64,000 nucleotides of DNA, from positions 1 to 64,000 of the forward strand of contig NZ_JAFREP010000023.1 of the NCBI RefSeq assembly GCF_017377855.1. Reading direction: 5' to 3'. This document shows positions 36,563 through 46,750 of this stretch, piece after piece; positions within the stretch are counted from its first letter, which is position 1, and each line of letters opens with the position of its first letter. This stretch comes from Acanthopleuribacter pedis. GTDB lineage: Bacteria; Acidobacteriota; Holophagae; Acanthopleuribacterales; Acanthopleuribacteraceae. Under the pieces are notes generated by a model, which was given only the letters and a program-made list of their open reading frames with translations, had not been told where the DNA came from and did not search any database. Position numbers and translations under genes: made by a program.

Positions 36563-39457
36563 ATGTCGGATTGGGTAGTAGGACAACGTTGCGCCAGCCA
36601 AGGGGAACCCACCCTCGGCCTGGGCATGATCAAAGAAGTCGGGCCGCGCAACATTACGGTCTTTTTCCCGGCATCCTCGACCCAACGGATCTACGCTCGG
36701 GACAAAGCGCCGCTGAAACGCGTCCAGTTTGAAGTGGGCGAAGAAGTTCGCGACAACCGCGGCGGCGGCTTTACGGTCATTGAGGTCAAAGAACAAAACG
36801 GCATTTTGTTTTACCTCGGCGAAGAAGGCATCCTGCCCGAAACCGAACTCGACCACAACTTGGTTTACAGCCGGCCCGAAGAACAACTCCTCGCGGGCCA
36901 GATTTACAAACCCAAAGAGTTCGATCTGCGCGTCAGCGCCTGGGAAGTACGCCAACGCAGCCTTTCCTCCACGTGCCGCGGTTTCGTCGGCGCCCGTATC
37001 GAGTTGGTCCGTCACCAGCTTTACATTGCCCAGGAAGTCGCACGCCGCTACCATCCGCGCGTCCTGCTCTCCGACGAGGTCGGCCTGGGTAAAACCATCG
37101 AAGCCGGCTTGATTTTCCACCAAATGTGGACCACGGGCCGCGCCAAGCGCGTGCTCTGCCTGGTCCCCAACCACCTGGTCAACCAATGGCTCACCGAGCT
37201 GTACCGCAAATTCAACATGCTGTTTAACATCATGACCGCCGGCCAGGCGCGCGAACTTGCCAAAACCCACCCCGACACCAACCCCTATTACAGTTTCCAA
37301 TGTGTGCTGCAAAGTGTCGACGAGGCGGCCCACAACCAAGAACTGCGCGAACAGGTGGTCGAAGGCGATTGGGACCTGGTTATTGTTGATGAAGCCCACC
37401 ACCTCACCTGGTCCCAAGAAAAGGTCTCCAAGGAATACCAACTGGTCCAAGATCTGGCCAAACACGCGGGCGGGATTTTGCTGCTCACGGCGACCCCCCG
37501 CCAGCTCGGTCTGGAAAGCCACTTCGGCCGCCTGCAACTGCTGGACCCCGACCGTTTCAACAATTTTGAAGCCTTTAAAAATGAGGTCGAGCTTTACGGT
37601 GAACTGGCCAAACTGGCCGACCAAGTGTTGGAACAAAAAACCGACGGCTTGGCCGCCACCACCGAACAATTGTTCCCGAAAGACAGCGCCCTACACGAGC
37701 AGGCCAAAACAGCCGAGGCGGGCGACGAAGCCGAGGGCAAAAACTTCCTGCAATCGCTGATTGATCGCCACGGTACCGGCCGCATGGTGTTTCGCAACCG
37801 CCGCAAGGTACTGGAAGGTTTCCCGCGGCGCATCGTCCACCCGATTGCGTTGGAAAGCAACCGCTACTACGAGGACTACCTCGACGTCACCATCCCACTC
37901 ATTGACGATAGGTTCGAAGGGCAACGGGTGCTCGCGGGCGCGCCGGCGTTCCAATCAAACGAGGTCAAGATGGACCTCACCGAGGCGGCCAGCTTGCTGC
38001 AACGCGCTTGGCGCCAAGACCCACGCCTGCTGTGGTTGATCGCCTTCCTGCGCAACCAAGAAGAAAAGTTCTTGTTAATCTGCTCCAACAAGGTGGTGGT
38101 ACTGGCGCTGCAAGAAATGTTGGCGCTGGCCAAAAACATCGATCTGGCCGTGTTCCACGAGGACCTGAGCCTGATCGAACGCGACCGCCAAGCGGCTTAC
38201 TTTGCCAAGGAAGAAGGCGCCCAAGTGCTGTTGTGTTCCGAGATCGGCAGCGAAGGCCGCAACTTCCAGTTCGCCCACAACCTGATCCTGTTCGATCTGC
38301 CACTGAACCCGGCGCTGTTGGAACAACGGATCGGCCGCCTCGACCGCATCGGCCAGCACCACGACATTCAAATCCACGTTCCCTACGTGCAGGGTTCCCC
38401 CCAAGAGTACCTGTTCCGCTGGTACCACGAGGGTTTGGACGCCTTCGAACAACACTTGATCGACGGCGATTACATCTTCGAGCACGTGCGCGACGAAATC
38501 TTCACCCTGTTTACGGCCCTCAAGACGCCGGACACGATCAACGCCTTCATCGAACGCAGTCGCGTGTTGGCCAACGAGGTCAAGCAACGCATTGAACAGG
38601 GGCGCGACCGCCTGCTGGAACTGCACTCCTTTAACCCGGACGTGGCCGATGAACTGGTCGAGGAAATCGTGGAAATCGACGACAATCTGGAGCTCAAGGA
38701 CTTCATGGACCGCGTCTTCGACTTGTTCGGGGTCAACGTGCATGACGCCGACCATCCCGACAACCAGTACGTGCGCCCCAGCTCGCACATGTTCGTCGAG
38801 TCCTTCCCGTACTTGGGCGACGACGGCATCGAAATCACTTATGATCGCGAGCAAGCGGTGATCCGCGAGGACGTGACCTTCCTCAGTTACGATCACCCCA
38901 TGGTCCTGGGCGCCATCGACCTGATGTTCGCCCACAAACGCGGCAGCACCTCGTTCTCGCTTTGGAAGAAGGCGCCCGAGCCTGGGATTTTGGTCCAATG
39001 TTTGTTTGTGTTGGAGTCACCGGTCAACGAGGGCGTCGCCCTCGAAGAGTACCTGGCCCCGCTACCGATCCTGATCGCGGTCGACCAAAACCAACAATTG
39101 CGTCCCGATCTGCTCGAGGCACTAAAAGAAGTCAAGCTCGACAAAGGTCCGATGGCCACACTCCAGCAGCAGCGCCAAGCGCTGGGCGACATCCTCGCCA
39201 AGTTGATTGAGGTCGCGGAAGAAGAGGCCGAGGCCATCGCGGTCGATCACCGCCACGAGGCGGAAGACCGCGCCATGAACAGCTTGAAAGAGGAATACCA
39301 ACGCTTGATGGCCCTGCGTAAGCTGAACCCCAGCATCCGCGAGGAGGAACTGGCGTTCATTGAAGAACGGTTGAACCTGATCGTGGATCTGTTGGAAGAG
39401 TCGCGCCTCCGCCTAGACGCAATTCGCATGATCCTGATGGTTCCCGATCGAGGATAA
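36563..39457 (+). CDS. rapA: RNA polymerase-associated SNF2-type ATPase RapA
   Basis: 964 residues, matching E. coli RapA (968). The N-terminus MSDWVVGQRCASQGEPTLGL and the Tudor-like domains match RapA. The Swi2/Snf2 ATPase core has Walker A DEVGLGKTIEAG (about 171-182), DEAH box VDEAHHLTWS (about 275), LLTATPRQLG, and helicase motifs V and VI (CSEIGSEGRNFQF; LEQRIGRLDRIGQ). The C-terminal RapA_C region ends at about 964. RapA recycles RNA polymerase from post-termination complexes by back-translocation. The start has AGGAGG upstream. RapA is best known from gammaproteobacteria, though homologues occur in other phyla. Confidence 0.95.
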   Translation: MSDWVVGQRCASQGEPTLGLGMIKEVGPRNITVFFPASSTQRIYARDKAPLKRVQFEVGEEVRDNRGGGFTVIEVKEQNGILFYLGEEGILPETELDHNLVYSRPEEQLLAGQIYKPKEFDLRVSAWEVRQRSLSSTCRGFVGARIELVRHQLYIAQEVARRYHPRVLLSDEVGLGKTIEAGLIFHQMWTTGRAKRVLCLVPNHLVNQWLTELYRKFNMLFNIMTAGQARELAKTHPDTNPYYSFQCVLQSVDEAAHNQELREQVVEGDWDLVIVDEAHHLTWSQEKVSKEYQLVQDLAKHAGGILLLTATPRQLGLESHFGRLQLLDPDRFNNFEAFKNEVELYGELAKLADQVLEQKTDGLAATTEQLFPKDSALHEQAKTAEAGDEAEGKNFLQSLIDRHGTGRMVFRNRRKVLEGFPRRIVHPIALESNRYYEDYLDVTIPLIDDRFEGQRVLAGAPAFQSNEVKMDLTEAASLLQRAWRQDPRLLWLIAFLRNQEEKFLLICSNKVVVLALQEMLALAKNIDLAVFHEDLSLIERDRQAAYFAKEEGAQVLLCSEIGSEGRNFQFAHNLILFDLPLNPALLEQRIGRLDRIGQHHDIQIHVPYVQGSPQEYLFRWYHEGLDAFEQHLIDGDYIFEHVRDEIFTLFTALKTPDTINAFIERSRVLANEVKQRIEQGRDRLLELHSFNPDVADELVEEIVEIDDNLELKDFMDRVFDLFGVNVHDADHPDNQYVRPSSHMFVESFPYLGDDGIEITYDREQAVIREDVTFLSYDHPMVLGAIDLMFAHKRGSTSFSLWKKAPEPGILVQCLFVLESPVNEGVALEEYLAPLPILIAVDQNQQLRPDLLEALKEVKLDKGPMATLQQQRQALGDILAKLIEVAEEEAEAIAVDHRHEAEDRAMNSLKEEYQRLMALRKLNPSIREEELAFIEERLNLIVDLLEESRLRLDAIRMILMVPDRG

Positions 39458-39491
39458 CCCGAGGATCGTCCCCATCAAACGCCCAACTTGG

Positions 39492-39640
39492 AGGCGGGTG
39501 ATCCGGCCGGTTTCCCCACGCACACCCGCTTTGGATGTGGGCGATCCGGCGCCCCTCCGCACACGCCGGGTTTGCATGTGGGCGATCCGGCGAACCCCCA
39601 TCACACGCCGGGTTTGCATGTGGGCGATCCGGCGAATCCC
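39492..39640. repeat. Tandem repeat, about 42-bp unit
   Basis: Units start at about 39521, 39560 and 39602, each containing TTGCATGTGGGCGATCCGGC or a close variant, with a partial unit before the first. Units two and three share CACACGCCGGGTTTGCATGT. It lies just after rapA. Confidence 0.8.
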
Positions 39641-39757
39641 GGCGGGATTCGCACACCGTCATCCGTGGACCACAAAAAATTTGAACCGTGCGCCGGAGGC
39701 GCGCGTCAACCGGCCGCGCTGACGGCGCTTAGGCGCCGAGGGCGCCGGCGATTTCAG

Positions 39758-39796
39758 CCCAGATCAAAGGGTTGTGTAACAACCGTTTGCTCTGGG
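39758..39796. repeat. Imperfect palindrome related to the 53-54 kb palindromes
   Basis: Arms CCCAGATCAAAGGGTTGT and ACAACCGTTTGCTCTGGG pair with two mismatches around a short loop. It is preceded by GATTTCAG, the same context as the palindromes at 53817 and 54448, so it appears to be a diverged member of that family. Confidence 0.6.
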
Positions 39797-40139
39797 TCCT
39801 CAGGAGTTCCCCTCGTGCAGACGCTGAAGGCGTCGGCCTCACAACCCGCAACCGATTCGCCCGGCCCCCGCGGCGCTGCACACCCACAACACCTTTAATT
39901 CCAGTCCCTTCAGGGCATTCCCACCCGTAAACACCGAGCACCCCGGTACAGGCATTCGAAGCCACGGCACCATCCACGTCGGGTACCCTACAGCCCTACG
40001 GAACGTTAGGCGGCAAAAGGGCCGCCCTATCCGGCCGCATCCACCATTCAAACCGCCAAAAAGGGACACCGCCGCGTACCAAAACCAGGGTTCACCGAAA
40101 GGATCCTCTAACCATCCTGAAAAAAGAATCCTCAAACCA

Positions 40140-41756
40140 TCATCGAAACAGCCCGTGCCGGTGCAACATCAAGCAGGTATCCTGCGCGTATTGTTCCAAG
40201 GTTTCGGGATGGTCGACGTTGTAGTGCAAGCCGCGGCTTTCCTTGCGTTGCGCGGCCGAGCGAATGATCAACTCGGCGATAATGGAAATGTTGCGCAGTT
40301 CAATCAGATCCTTGCTGATGCGGAAGTTCCAATAAGAGGTTTCAATCTCTTGGCGCAGAAACTCAATGCGGCGAATTGCGCGGTCCAAACGTTTGTTGGT
40401 GCGCACGATGCCGACGTAGTTCCACATAAACTGGCGTACCTCTTTCCAGAGCGGCGAAACCAAGGTCTCTTCGTAGGCGTCGGAGGTTTCGTGGTACACC
40501 CAAGGCGCAATGTTGCGCGGCGGCTTAATCAGCTCGGTTTCCCGAAGCTTTTCAATAAATTCAAACGAGGTCTTCGCGTATACAGCGGCCTCCAACAAGG
40601 AGTTACTCGCCAAGCGGTTGGCGCCGTGAAGCCCGGTGTTGCTGCACTCACCACCCGCGAACAAGCCCGCGCAACGGGTGCGGCCGTGTTGGTCGACGCG
40701 TAATCCACCGCACAGGTAATGGGCGGCCGGAACAACCGGAATCATGTCCACGCTGATGTCAATACCGAGGTCAAACAGCGTGTCGTAAATATTGGGGAAA
40801 TGATCCTGGAGATGTGGCTTGGGGAGGTGGGTTAGGTCGAGGAACACGCTGCCGTTGCCGGATTGTTTGATCTCGCGGTCGATGGCGCGCGCCACGACGT
40901 CGCGAGGTGCCAGTTCCTTGCGTGGATGGTAGTCGGCCATAAAAGCGCGACCGTTTTTGTCGCGCAAAATGCCGCCCTCGCCGCGGGTCGCCTCGGTAAT
41001 CAGGAAACGGTTGACCTCGTGATGGTAAAGAATGGTCGGATGAAACTGGATAAACTCCATGTTTTCCACCTCAATGCCGGCACGGTAGGCCATGGCAATG
41101 CCGTCACCGGTCGCGGTGCGCGGATTCGAGGTGTAGGGATAGACCTTGCCGATCCCGCCGGTGGCCAAATACACAACGGAGGCGACAAAACCTTTAACCA
41201 TGGACGTTTGGCTTTCGAGCACGTAGGCGCCGATACAACGGGTGTTTTCGTTAATCGATTTGCCGCCGAGCTGGTGCTGAAAAATCAAGTCGATGGCCAT
41301 GTGGTCGGGGAAAATGGTGATGTTGGGTTCATTGCGAACGGAAGCAATCAGCGCCCGCATGATTTCGGCACCGGTCGCGTCCTTGGCGTGGACAACGCGA
41401 TTGTGGGCGTGGCCGCCCTCGCGGTGCAGGCTGAGCCGCTCACCATCACGGGTGAAATCGGTGCCCCAGGCCATCAGGTCCTCGATGATTTCGGGACCGC
41501 GCTCGACGACCATCCGCACGACGGCCTCGTCACACAGGCCGTAGCCACAATCAAGGGTGTCTTGGGTGTGGGATTCAAACGAATCCTGCTCGGCGAGCAC
41601 CGCGTTGATGCCGCCCTGCGCGTACTGAGTCGACGACTTTTGGAAGCTGTCCTTCAGCAAGACATTCACCTTGCCCAACTTGGCGGCGCGCAGGGCAAAC
41701 GACAGACCGGCAATACCGGCGCCGATCACCAAAAATTCCGACTCGAGTACGTCCAT
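40140..41756 (-). CDS. nadB: L-aspartate oxidase
   Basis: FAD enzyme that oxidises L-aspartate to iminoaspartate, the first step of de novo NAD synthesis. 538 residues from the ATG at 41756 (MDVLESEFLVIGAGIAGLS), with AAAGGA upstream; E. coli NadB has 540. FAD-binding GAGIAG is at residues 12-17; SSTQYAQGGINAVL, HREGGHAHNRVVHAKDATG and the conserved AHYLCGGLRVDQHGRT and AGGECSNTGLHGANRLASNS motifs follow. Last gene of the nadC-nadA-nadB operon. Confidence 0.96.
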   Translation of the reverse strand: MDVLESEFLVIGAGIAGLSFALRAAKLGKVNVLLKDSFQKSSTQYAQGGINAVLAEQDSFESHTQDTLDCGYGLCDEAVVRMVVERGPEIIEDLMAWGTDFTRDGERLSLHREGGHAHNRVVHAKDATGAEIMRALIASVRNEPNITIFPDHMAIDLIFQHQLGGKSINENTRCIGAYVLESQTSMVKGFVASVVYLATGGIGKVYPYTSNPRTATGDGIAMAYRAGIEVENMEFIQFHPTILYHHEVNRFLITEATRGEGGILRDKNGRAFMADYHPRKELAPRDVVARAIDREIKQSGNGSVFLDLTHLPKPHLQDHFPNIYDTLFDLGIDISVDMIPVVPAAHYLCGGLRVDQHGRTRCAGLFAGGECSNTGLHGANRLASNSLLEAAVYAKTSFEFIEKLRETELIKPPRNIAPWVYHETSDAYEETLVSPLWKEVRQFMWNYVGIVRTNKRLDRAIRRIEFLRQEIETSYWNFRISKDLIELRNISIIAELIIRSAAQRKESRGLHYNVDHPETLEQYAQDTCLMLHRHGLFR

Positions 41757-41837
41757 GATGTTCCTTTCTTGAGTAGCTTGAACGGGACGGTTCCGGTTCA
41801 AGTCGGCGGCAACGAAGGGGCCGTCGCCGCCCACGGC

Positions 41838-42809
41838 TTATTTACTGCGTTTCAACATTTCCAATAACGGCAACTCGGCCCGAGCACGTAAGCTTTCTTC
41901 CATGTGGATCTCGGGTGCGCCGTCGCGCAAGGCCAGGTAAACCTTTTCCATCGTGTTCAATTTCATGAAGGGGCACTCGTTACAACTGCAGGTTTCGTCG
42001 TCGTTGAGCGCGGGGATAAAGGTTTTTTCCGGTTCGTTCTTTTTCATTTGGTGGATGATGCCGGCCTCGGTCACCACGATGAAGGTATCGCACGCATCGT
42101 CGGACACGAAGTTGAGGATCTTGCGGGTGCTGCCGATGAAATCGGCCTCATCGAGAATGTCGGGTGGGCACTCGGGGTGCGCGACAACCTTGGCGGCGGG
42201 ATGGGCCACCTTCAATTCGATCAGCTTTTTGTGGCTGAAATTCTCGTGGACGATACAGCTCCCCTGCCAAAGAACCAGGTCCCGTTGCGCTTTCTTCTGT
42301 ACCCAGGCGCCAAGGAACCGGTCGGGCGCAAAGATGATAGGCTGCTCGGCGGGAATCGAGTTAACGATGTCGACGGCGTTGGTGCTGGTACAAATAATGT
42401 CGCTCAACGCTTTGATCTCGGCGGTGCAGTTAATGTAACTGACGACGAGATGGTCGGGATGTTTGGCTTTGAAGGCGGCAAAGGCGTCGGGCGGACAGGA
42501 GTCGGCAAGACTACAGCCGGCGGCCATATCGGGAATGAGCACGGTTTTGCTCGGGTTGAGGATTTTGGCGGTTTCGGCCATAAAGTGCACACCCGCGAAC
42601 AAAATGCGCTTGTGGGTTACGGCCTGTGCGCGCCGGGCAAGATCCAAGCTGTCGCCGATAAAATCAGCGATATCCTGAATGTCACCTTCCTGGTAGTAGT
42701 GGGCCAACAAAATGGTGTCGGTCTCTTTTTTGAGTCGTTCAATTTCCTCGAAGAGGTCCAGACCGGGATCGATGCGTGGGGTCGATCCGGTTGCAACAGA
42801 AACGGTCAT
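41838..42809 (-). CDS. nadA: Quinolinate synthase
   Basis: Condenses iminoaspartate with dihydroxyacetone phosphate to quinolinate, using a [4Fe-4S] cluster. 323 residues: ILLAHYYQEGDIQDIADFIG, HFMAETAKILNPSKTVLIPD, cluster Cys in AGCSLADSCPPD, HPECPPDILDEADF, and CSCNECPFMKLNTMEK near the C-terminus. Pairs with NadB, whose product is unstable. Starts 4 nt after the nadC stop, so translation is probably coupled. Confidence 0.97.
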   Translation of the reverse strand: MTVSVATGSTPRIDPGLDLFEEIERLKKETDTILLAHYYQEGDIQDIADFIGDSLDLARRAQAVTHKRILFAGVHFMAETAKILNPSKTVLIPDMAAGCSLADSCPPDAFAAFKAKHPDHLVVSYINCTAEIKALSDIICTSTNAVDIVNSIPAEQPIIFAPDRFLGAWVQKKAQRDLVLWQGSCIVHENFSHKKLIELKVAHPAAKVVAHPECPPDILDEADFIGSTRKILNFVSDDACDTFIVVTEAGIIHQMKKNEPEKTFIPALNDDETCSCNECPFMKLNTMEKVYLALRDGAPEIHMEESLRARAELPLLEMLKRSK

Positions 42810-42813
42810 GAGC

Positions 42814-43698
42814 TTAATCCTCGCTTATCAACAAACTGAGATCGGGAGCTTTAATGGAGTGGGTAATCGCACCAATGGAGATGCGGTCGGGACTGTGTCG
42901 GCAATAGGCGCCGAGGGTTTCCAAGGTAATGCCGCCGCTGACCTCGATTTGGCTGTCGCCACGGTCAAGGGCGCAGGCTTCCGCCACCATCTCGGGGGTG
43001 AAGTTATCGACCATAATCAGCGGACACTGTTCTTCCAGCGCCTCCCGCAATTGCTGCATGGAGGTCACCTCGATTTGGATGGGCACGTCCTTGCGCAGGT
43101 TCTGACGCACAAACGCGAGCGCTTGGCGCACGCCCTGCAACTTGGCAATGTGGTTCTCTTTAATTAGCACGCCGTCGCTTAAATTGAGGCGGTGGTTGCG
43201 ACCGCCGCCGCACAAGACGGCGTATTTGTCGAGATAGCGATAACCTGGCAGCGTTTTGCGGGTATCGAGAATCTGGGTATGTTGGGTGTATTTGCGGGCC
43301 TCGGCCACATAGCGATGGGTGGCGTTGGCAATGCCGACGGCCCGTCCTAAGAAGTTGAGAAAGGGCCGTTCCAGCGCAACCAAATCGGCCACATCCCCGC
43401 GCCATTCAAACAACGTGGATTGAGCGGGTAGACGCGTGCCGTCGGCGTGGTGGCAGGTCACGTCAACACGTGCACCCGGCCGACGGGCCCGAAACGCGGC
43501 GACAATTTGGTGATGCCAGGCGGCGCCGGCCATGGAAACATCCTCGCGACAAAAAAGGCGCGCGGTGGCGGTGCGTCCCGCGAGCGCCAGCACCTCGGCG
43601 GTCACATCACCGTCGGGCATATCCGCCGCAAAATCCATTTCCGCCAAGCGGAACGCATCACGGCATACTTCATCTAAATAATCGCAGGCGACAGCCAT
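42814..43698 (-). CDS. nadC: Nicotinate-nucleotide pyrophosphorylase (quinolinate phosphoribosyltransferase)
   Basis: Converts quinolinate and PRPP to nicotinate mononucleotide. 294 residues: GDVTAEVLALAGRTATARLF, LNFLGRAVGIANATHRYV, the signature DTRKTLPGYRYLDKYAV, GGGRNHRLNLSDGVLIKENH, and VDNFTPEMV with SGGITLETLGAY at the end. GGGGAGG lies 8 nt before the ATG. First gene of a complete nadC-nadA-nadB operon; no NrtR or NiaR operator was recognised. Confidence 0.97.
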   Translation of the reverse strand: MAVACDYLDEVCRDAFRLAEMDFAADMPDGDVTAEVLALAGRTATARLFCREDVSMAGAAWHHQIVAAFRARRPGARVDVTCHHADGTRLPAQSTLFEWRGDVADLVALERPFLNFLGRAVGIANATHRYVAEARKYTQHTQILDTRKTLPGYRYLDKYAVLCGGGRNHRLNLSDGVLIKENHIAKLQGVRQALAFVRQNLRKDVPIQIEVTSMQQLREALEEQCPLIMVDNFTPEMVAEACALDRGDSQIEVSGGITLETLGAYCRHSPDRISIGAITHSIKAPDLSLLISED

Positions 43699-44449
43699 GG
43701 TGTCTTCCTCCCCCTGCCACCGAACCCTGTCGGCGGCCCTGTGCTTTGGTCCAACAACCGAAGCATCGATTCGTCCTTCTCACCAAAAACCGTTCGTCTC
43801 TTGGAAACGCGCGGTCACAGCGGGCAGGCCAAACAACCAACACCCACCGATGCCAATGCATTCATACAACATTTCAGTCAAAAAAAGGCGCACACACGGG
43901 GTTGCGCCGAGCTGGGTGTAAAGATAACACAAAAAGCTCCACCCGCGATAAAGGCCCGACAACGGCGGCGACCGCCAACCCTGTCACGGCGCGCGGGGCT
44001 TCACCCGCGAACCAACCCCATGCTCGGGAAGTTCACAAAATCCATTGTCACCGGCGACACAGACACAAAGCCCCAAAACCAATGCCAAACCACTGATTCA
44101 GTGAGCCTTAACCTTAACATGCCACAAGATTTACACGACCACGGCAAAAACGAACAGCATCCCCAAAACGGGCATGGCCATTGCTCCCTTGAGGGCGACG
44201 CGGCGCCCCTCGAATCGGCCTTCCTTTACGGAAAGGCCCCCCGCCTACGAATCAAACCCACCGGCGGATCTAAAACGACCGGTTGCGGTCCGGCCCGCGT
44301 CCCTTTCTTTGGGTTTCATTTATTCCCCAAAATACGCGTCGTCCTTCCCTATCCCCAGGCGACCTTCTCTATCTTCTTCATGGCTGCGCGGTGCGCTCGG
44401 CCCCCTTGGCGGGATCGGCGGCCAACATTCATTCCTTTTAGAGGCCACC
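43699..44449. other. Divergent spacer between nadC and the beta-propeller gene
   Basis: About 750 bp holding the two divergent promoters. A long open frame here (43741-44622) is not credible: it runs into the propeller gene in another frame and has no family or ribosome-binding site. No RNA gene seen. Confidence 0.45.
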
Positions 44450-46681
44450 ATGTTTTTAACACGATTGCTCCTGCTTCTCCCCCTGCTTGCCGGCACCTTG
44501 TCTGCCGATTACCAACCCGTTGCCGATTGGCTACAACGCCAGGACGGCGCCTTCCTCCGCGGCGTAACCAGTGTCCAAACCGACCGCGCCGAGCAGTACC
44601 TGTATGTCCTCGGCAAGGGTGACATGTCTGATTTTCCAGGAATTAATGTATTCACCTTGCCCGCAAGCGGACCCCCGCACCTTGTGCAAGCCCTGAGTGG
44701 GCGCTTGGACGCGCGGGGGCTCGCGGATGCACGGCGCCTGGTGATCAGTCCCGACGACCGACATCTTTACGTGCTCAAGCGTGATGCCAACCGCCAAAAC
44801 GGGATCGGTGTCTTCACCCGCGACAGCAACAACGGTGAGATCGAAGCGGCACACTTTGGGCCCGGCTACGACCACGGCATCTTTGTTTTCAACGACCGGG
44901 GAGACCGGGTTTTTACACGCGAAAACGGCAGGCTGTTGGTCCTGGAACGAGATCTGGACAGCGGACGGCTCAGCCCGCTTTACAGCTATCCCACCACGGC
45001 TGAAACCCCTTTCGCTTGGACCGATATCACCCACGCCCAATGGTTGCCCGAACAGCAAATGCTGCTTGTCTATTCACCCTTGGACACGGATCTCGCCCTG
45101 ATCCAGTTCAACGAAGACGGTGAAAAAACCGGGGTGCGCGCCATGCGGGTCGACCCTAATTTTTTAATCGTTGGACACGACTTAACCCATTGTGAATTCA
45201 GCCGCGACGGGCGCACGATCCTCCTCGCGGGTCAGCCGCGCCGATTGATTTATCAACTGTACCTCGATTTGGATCGGGGTGCGATTATCGACTTTCGCGC
45301 AACGGACCTGGGTCCATTTGATCACTGGGGTGGCGAATATTGGGACCGTTATACCCACACGGCATTCCATGAAGATCTGGGTTTGCTCCTGTTGTTTAAG
45401 AAAATGGACGCCAAACCAGATGTGGTGGAGATCGGTTTCCCTTTCGCCCCCAACGAACCACGCGCGCACATGGGCTTCGCGAGGCGCGGTTATTTCCAAG
45501 TGGATTTTTTTCTGCGTGACGGCCGCTTTGTCACCTTTCCCGACCTTGGGATGATCGACATTCTCAACCAAAGGGCACCTGGAGCCGCTTACGAGGTGGT
45601 CCAGCGTTATGACCAAACCGAACAGGACCGCATCGTTTACGGACCCTGGGACCTCGCGATCGCACCCAACGGAATCGACGTTTACATTGCAACCATGGAC
45701 TCAGGCTTGTACCACGCACGGCAAAACCCAGAGACCGGCGCACTTACGGACAAAAACCACATCACCTGTCCGTTCTCTGATGAGGCCGGGGGCACGATGG
45801 ACCATTTCTTCCAGCAACTCGAACTGACGGACGACGGCCGTTTTCTTTACGTCCAAAACCAACGCGCAATTCGTGTGTTGCAACGGCACACCGAACGCGG
45901 GGATTTGGCGCTTATCCAACGGGTGGAACTGCCATTTGAGCGCGAAGCCGAGTATTTCGAGGTCATGGCCTTCACCCTTACGGCGGATCAGCGGTGGCTC
46001 TTGGCCTTTGACAGTCGCGGGCGTATCGTCGCGTACCGTCGGGATCCCGAATCCGGCCGCTTAACCCACGACCAAAACCTCGACCCGGGGTTCGACACGA
46101 TGACACCCATTTTCGATGCGAGCAGCTTCGCGTTGACGGACAACAACACCCTGTTTGTCTCCTATTCAACGGGGGAAGTGGTTCTTTTTACCGAGGAAGG
46201 CGAGGCAGGCTGGACCAAAACGGGGACCATCACCGCTTGGCCGAGTCCGGTTCAGGGGAACGACTTGCACGCGCTGGACTTCGACGCCCAACGCGGTCAG
46301 TTGTGGCTCAGAGATTTCGAGCAATGCCACGTGTTTGACTGGAATGCAACGCGACAAACCCTAACCCACGTGGACAGCTTCCGGTTCGTCGATTCCGACA
46401 TGAATCCCATCGCGCCCATTGGTTCCCTGTTATTTGATGAAAACCGCGTCTTTTTCGGCTCACTAGAAACACCCTCGGTTTTTGTTCTGGAACAGGCAGC
46501 CGGTCGACGAACGCTGATCCAACGCATCGACGATAGCCCGAACGCCATCGATTTTTTACGCGGCATTCGCGCCTTGGCCGTCAACCCAGTCGGCGGCCAA
46601 GTCTTGGTAGGGGCCGAGGAGAGCCGGCGCGTCACGGTGTTGGCCCCAACAAACGGAGATCCAAGCGAAACCGAAGAGTAA
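44450..46681 (+). CDS. Exported beta-propeller (lactonase/YVTN-like) protein
   Basis: 743 residues from the ATG at 44450 (GAGG upstream), which begins with a clear signal peptide MFLTRLLLLLPLLAGTLSA; the 92 in-frame residues before it are Arg/Pro-rich and not protein-like. The mature part is a series of propeller blades with the pattern SPD.RHLYVL...N.I.VF.RD...G.I (LVISPDDRHLYVLKRDANRQ; ELTDDGRFLYVQNQRAIRVL; TADQRWLLAFDSRGRIVAYR), as in 6-phosphogluconolactonase-like and YVTN proteins; the length suggests two propellers. Function unknown; convergent with the first PKD giant. Confidence 0.8.
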   Translation: MFLTRLLLLLPLLAGTLSADYQPVADWLQRQDGAFLRGVTSVQTDRAEQYLYVLGKGDMSDFPGINVFTLPASGPPHLVQALSGRLDARGLADARRLVISPDDRHLYVLKRDANRQNGIGVFTRDSNNGEIEAAHFGPGYDHGIFVFNDRGDRVFTRENGRLLVLERDLDSGRLSPLYSYPTTAETPFAWTDITHAQWLPEQQMLLVYSPLDTDLALIQFNEDGEKTGVRAMRVDPNFLIVGHDLTHCEFSRDGRTILLAGQPRRLIYQLYLDLDRGAIIDFRATDLGPFDHWGGEYWDRYTHTAFHEDLGLLLLFKKMDAKPDVVEIGFPFAPNEPRAHMGFARRGYFQVDFFLRDGRFVTFPDLGMIDILNQRAPGAAYEVVQRYDQTEQDRIVYGPWDLAIAPNGIDVYIATMDSGLYHARQNPETGALTDKNHITCPFSDEAGGTMDHFFQQLELTDDGRFLYVQNQRAIRVLQRHTERGDLALIQRVELPFEREAEYFEVMAFTLTADQRWLLAFDSRGRIVAYRRDPESGRLTHDQNLDPGFDTMTPIFDASSFALTDNNTLFVSYSTGEVVLFTEEGEAGWTKTGTITAWPSPVQGNDLHALDFDAQRGQLWLRDFEQCHVFDWNATRQTLTHVDSFRFVDSDMNPIAPIGSLLFDENRVFFGSLETPSVFVLEQAAGRRTLIQRIDDSPNAIDFLRGIRALAVNPVGGQVLVGAEESRRVTVLAPTNGDPSETEE

Positions 46682-46703
46682 ATCCAGACAGCTTGGGACC
46701 CGA

Positions 46704-46736
46704 GGGGCGGCGCTTCGATCAGCGCCGTCCCTTTCT
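46704..46736 (+). terminator. Rho-independent terminator of the beta-propeller gene
   Basis: GGGGCGGCGCT and AGCGCCGTCCC form an 11-bp stem (one G-T pair) with a 6-nt loop, followed by TTTCT. It lies 23 nt after the stop codon, in the gap to the convergent gene. Confidence 0.8.
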
Positions 46737-46750
46737 GGTTTCAGGGTCTG

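Larger units (their letters stand above)
39458..40139. other. Repeat-rich spacer between rapA and nadB
   Basis: About 680 bp between convergent genes. It contains the 42-bp tandem repeats and the palindrome listed separately; the rest is GC-rich with small palindromes such as GACGCTGAAGGCGTC. A 16-bp imperfect direct repeat (GATGGTTTGAGGATTC on the minus strand) lies at 40105-40142. No gene is supported. Confidence 0.5.

Noticed and set aside
43741..44622. 293-residue ORF between nadC and the propeller gene
   Set aside because: No ribosome-binding site, Arg/Pro/His-rich composition and overlap with the signal peptide region of the propeller gene in another frame.
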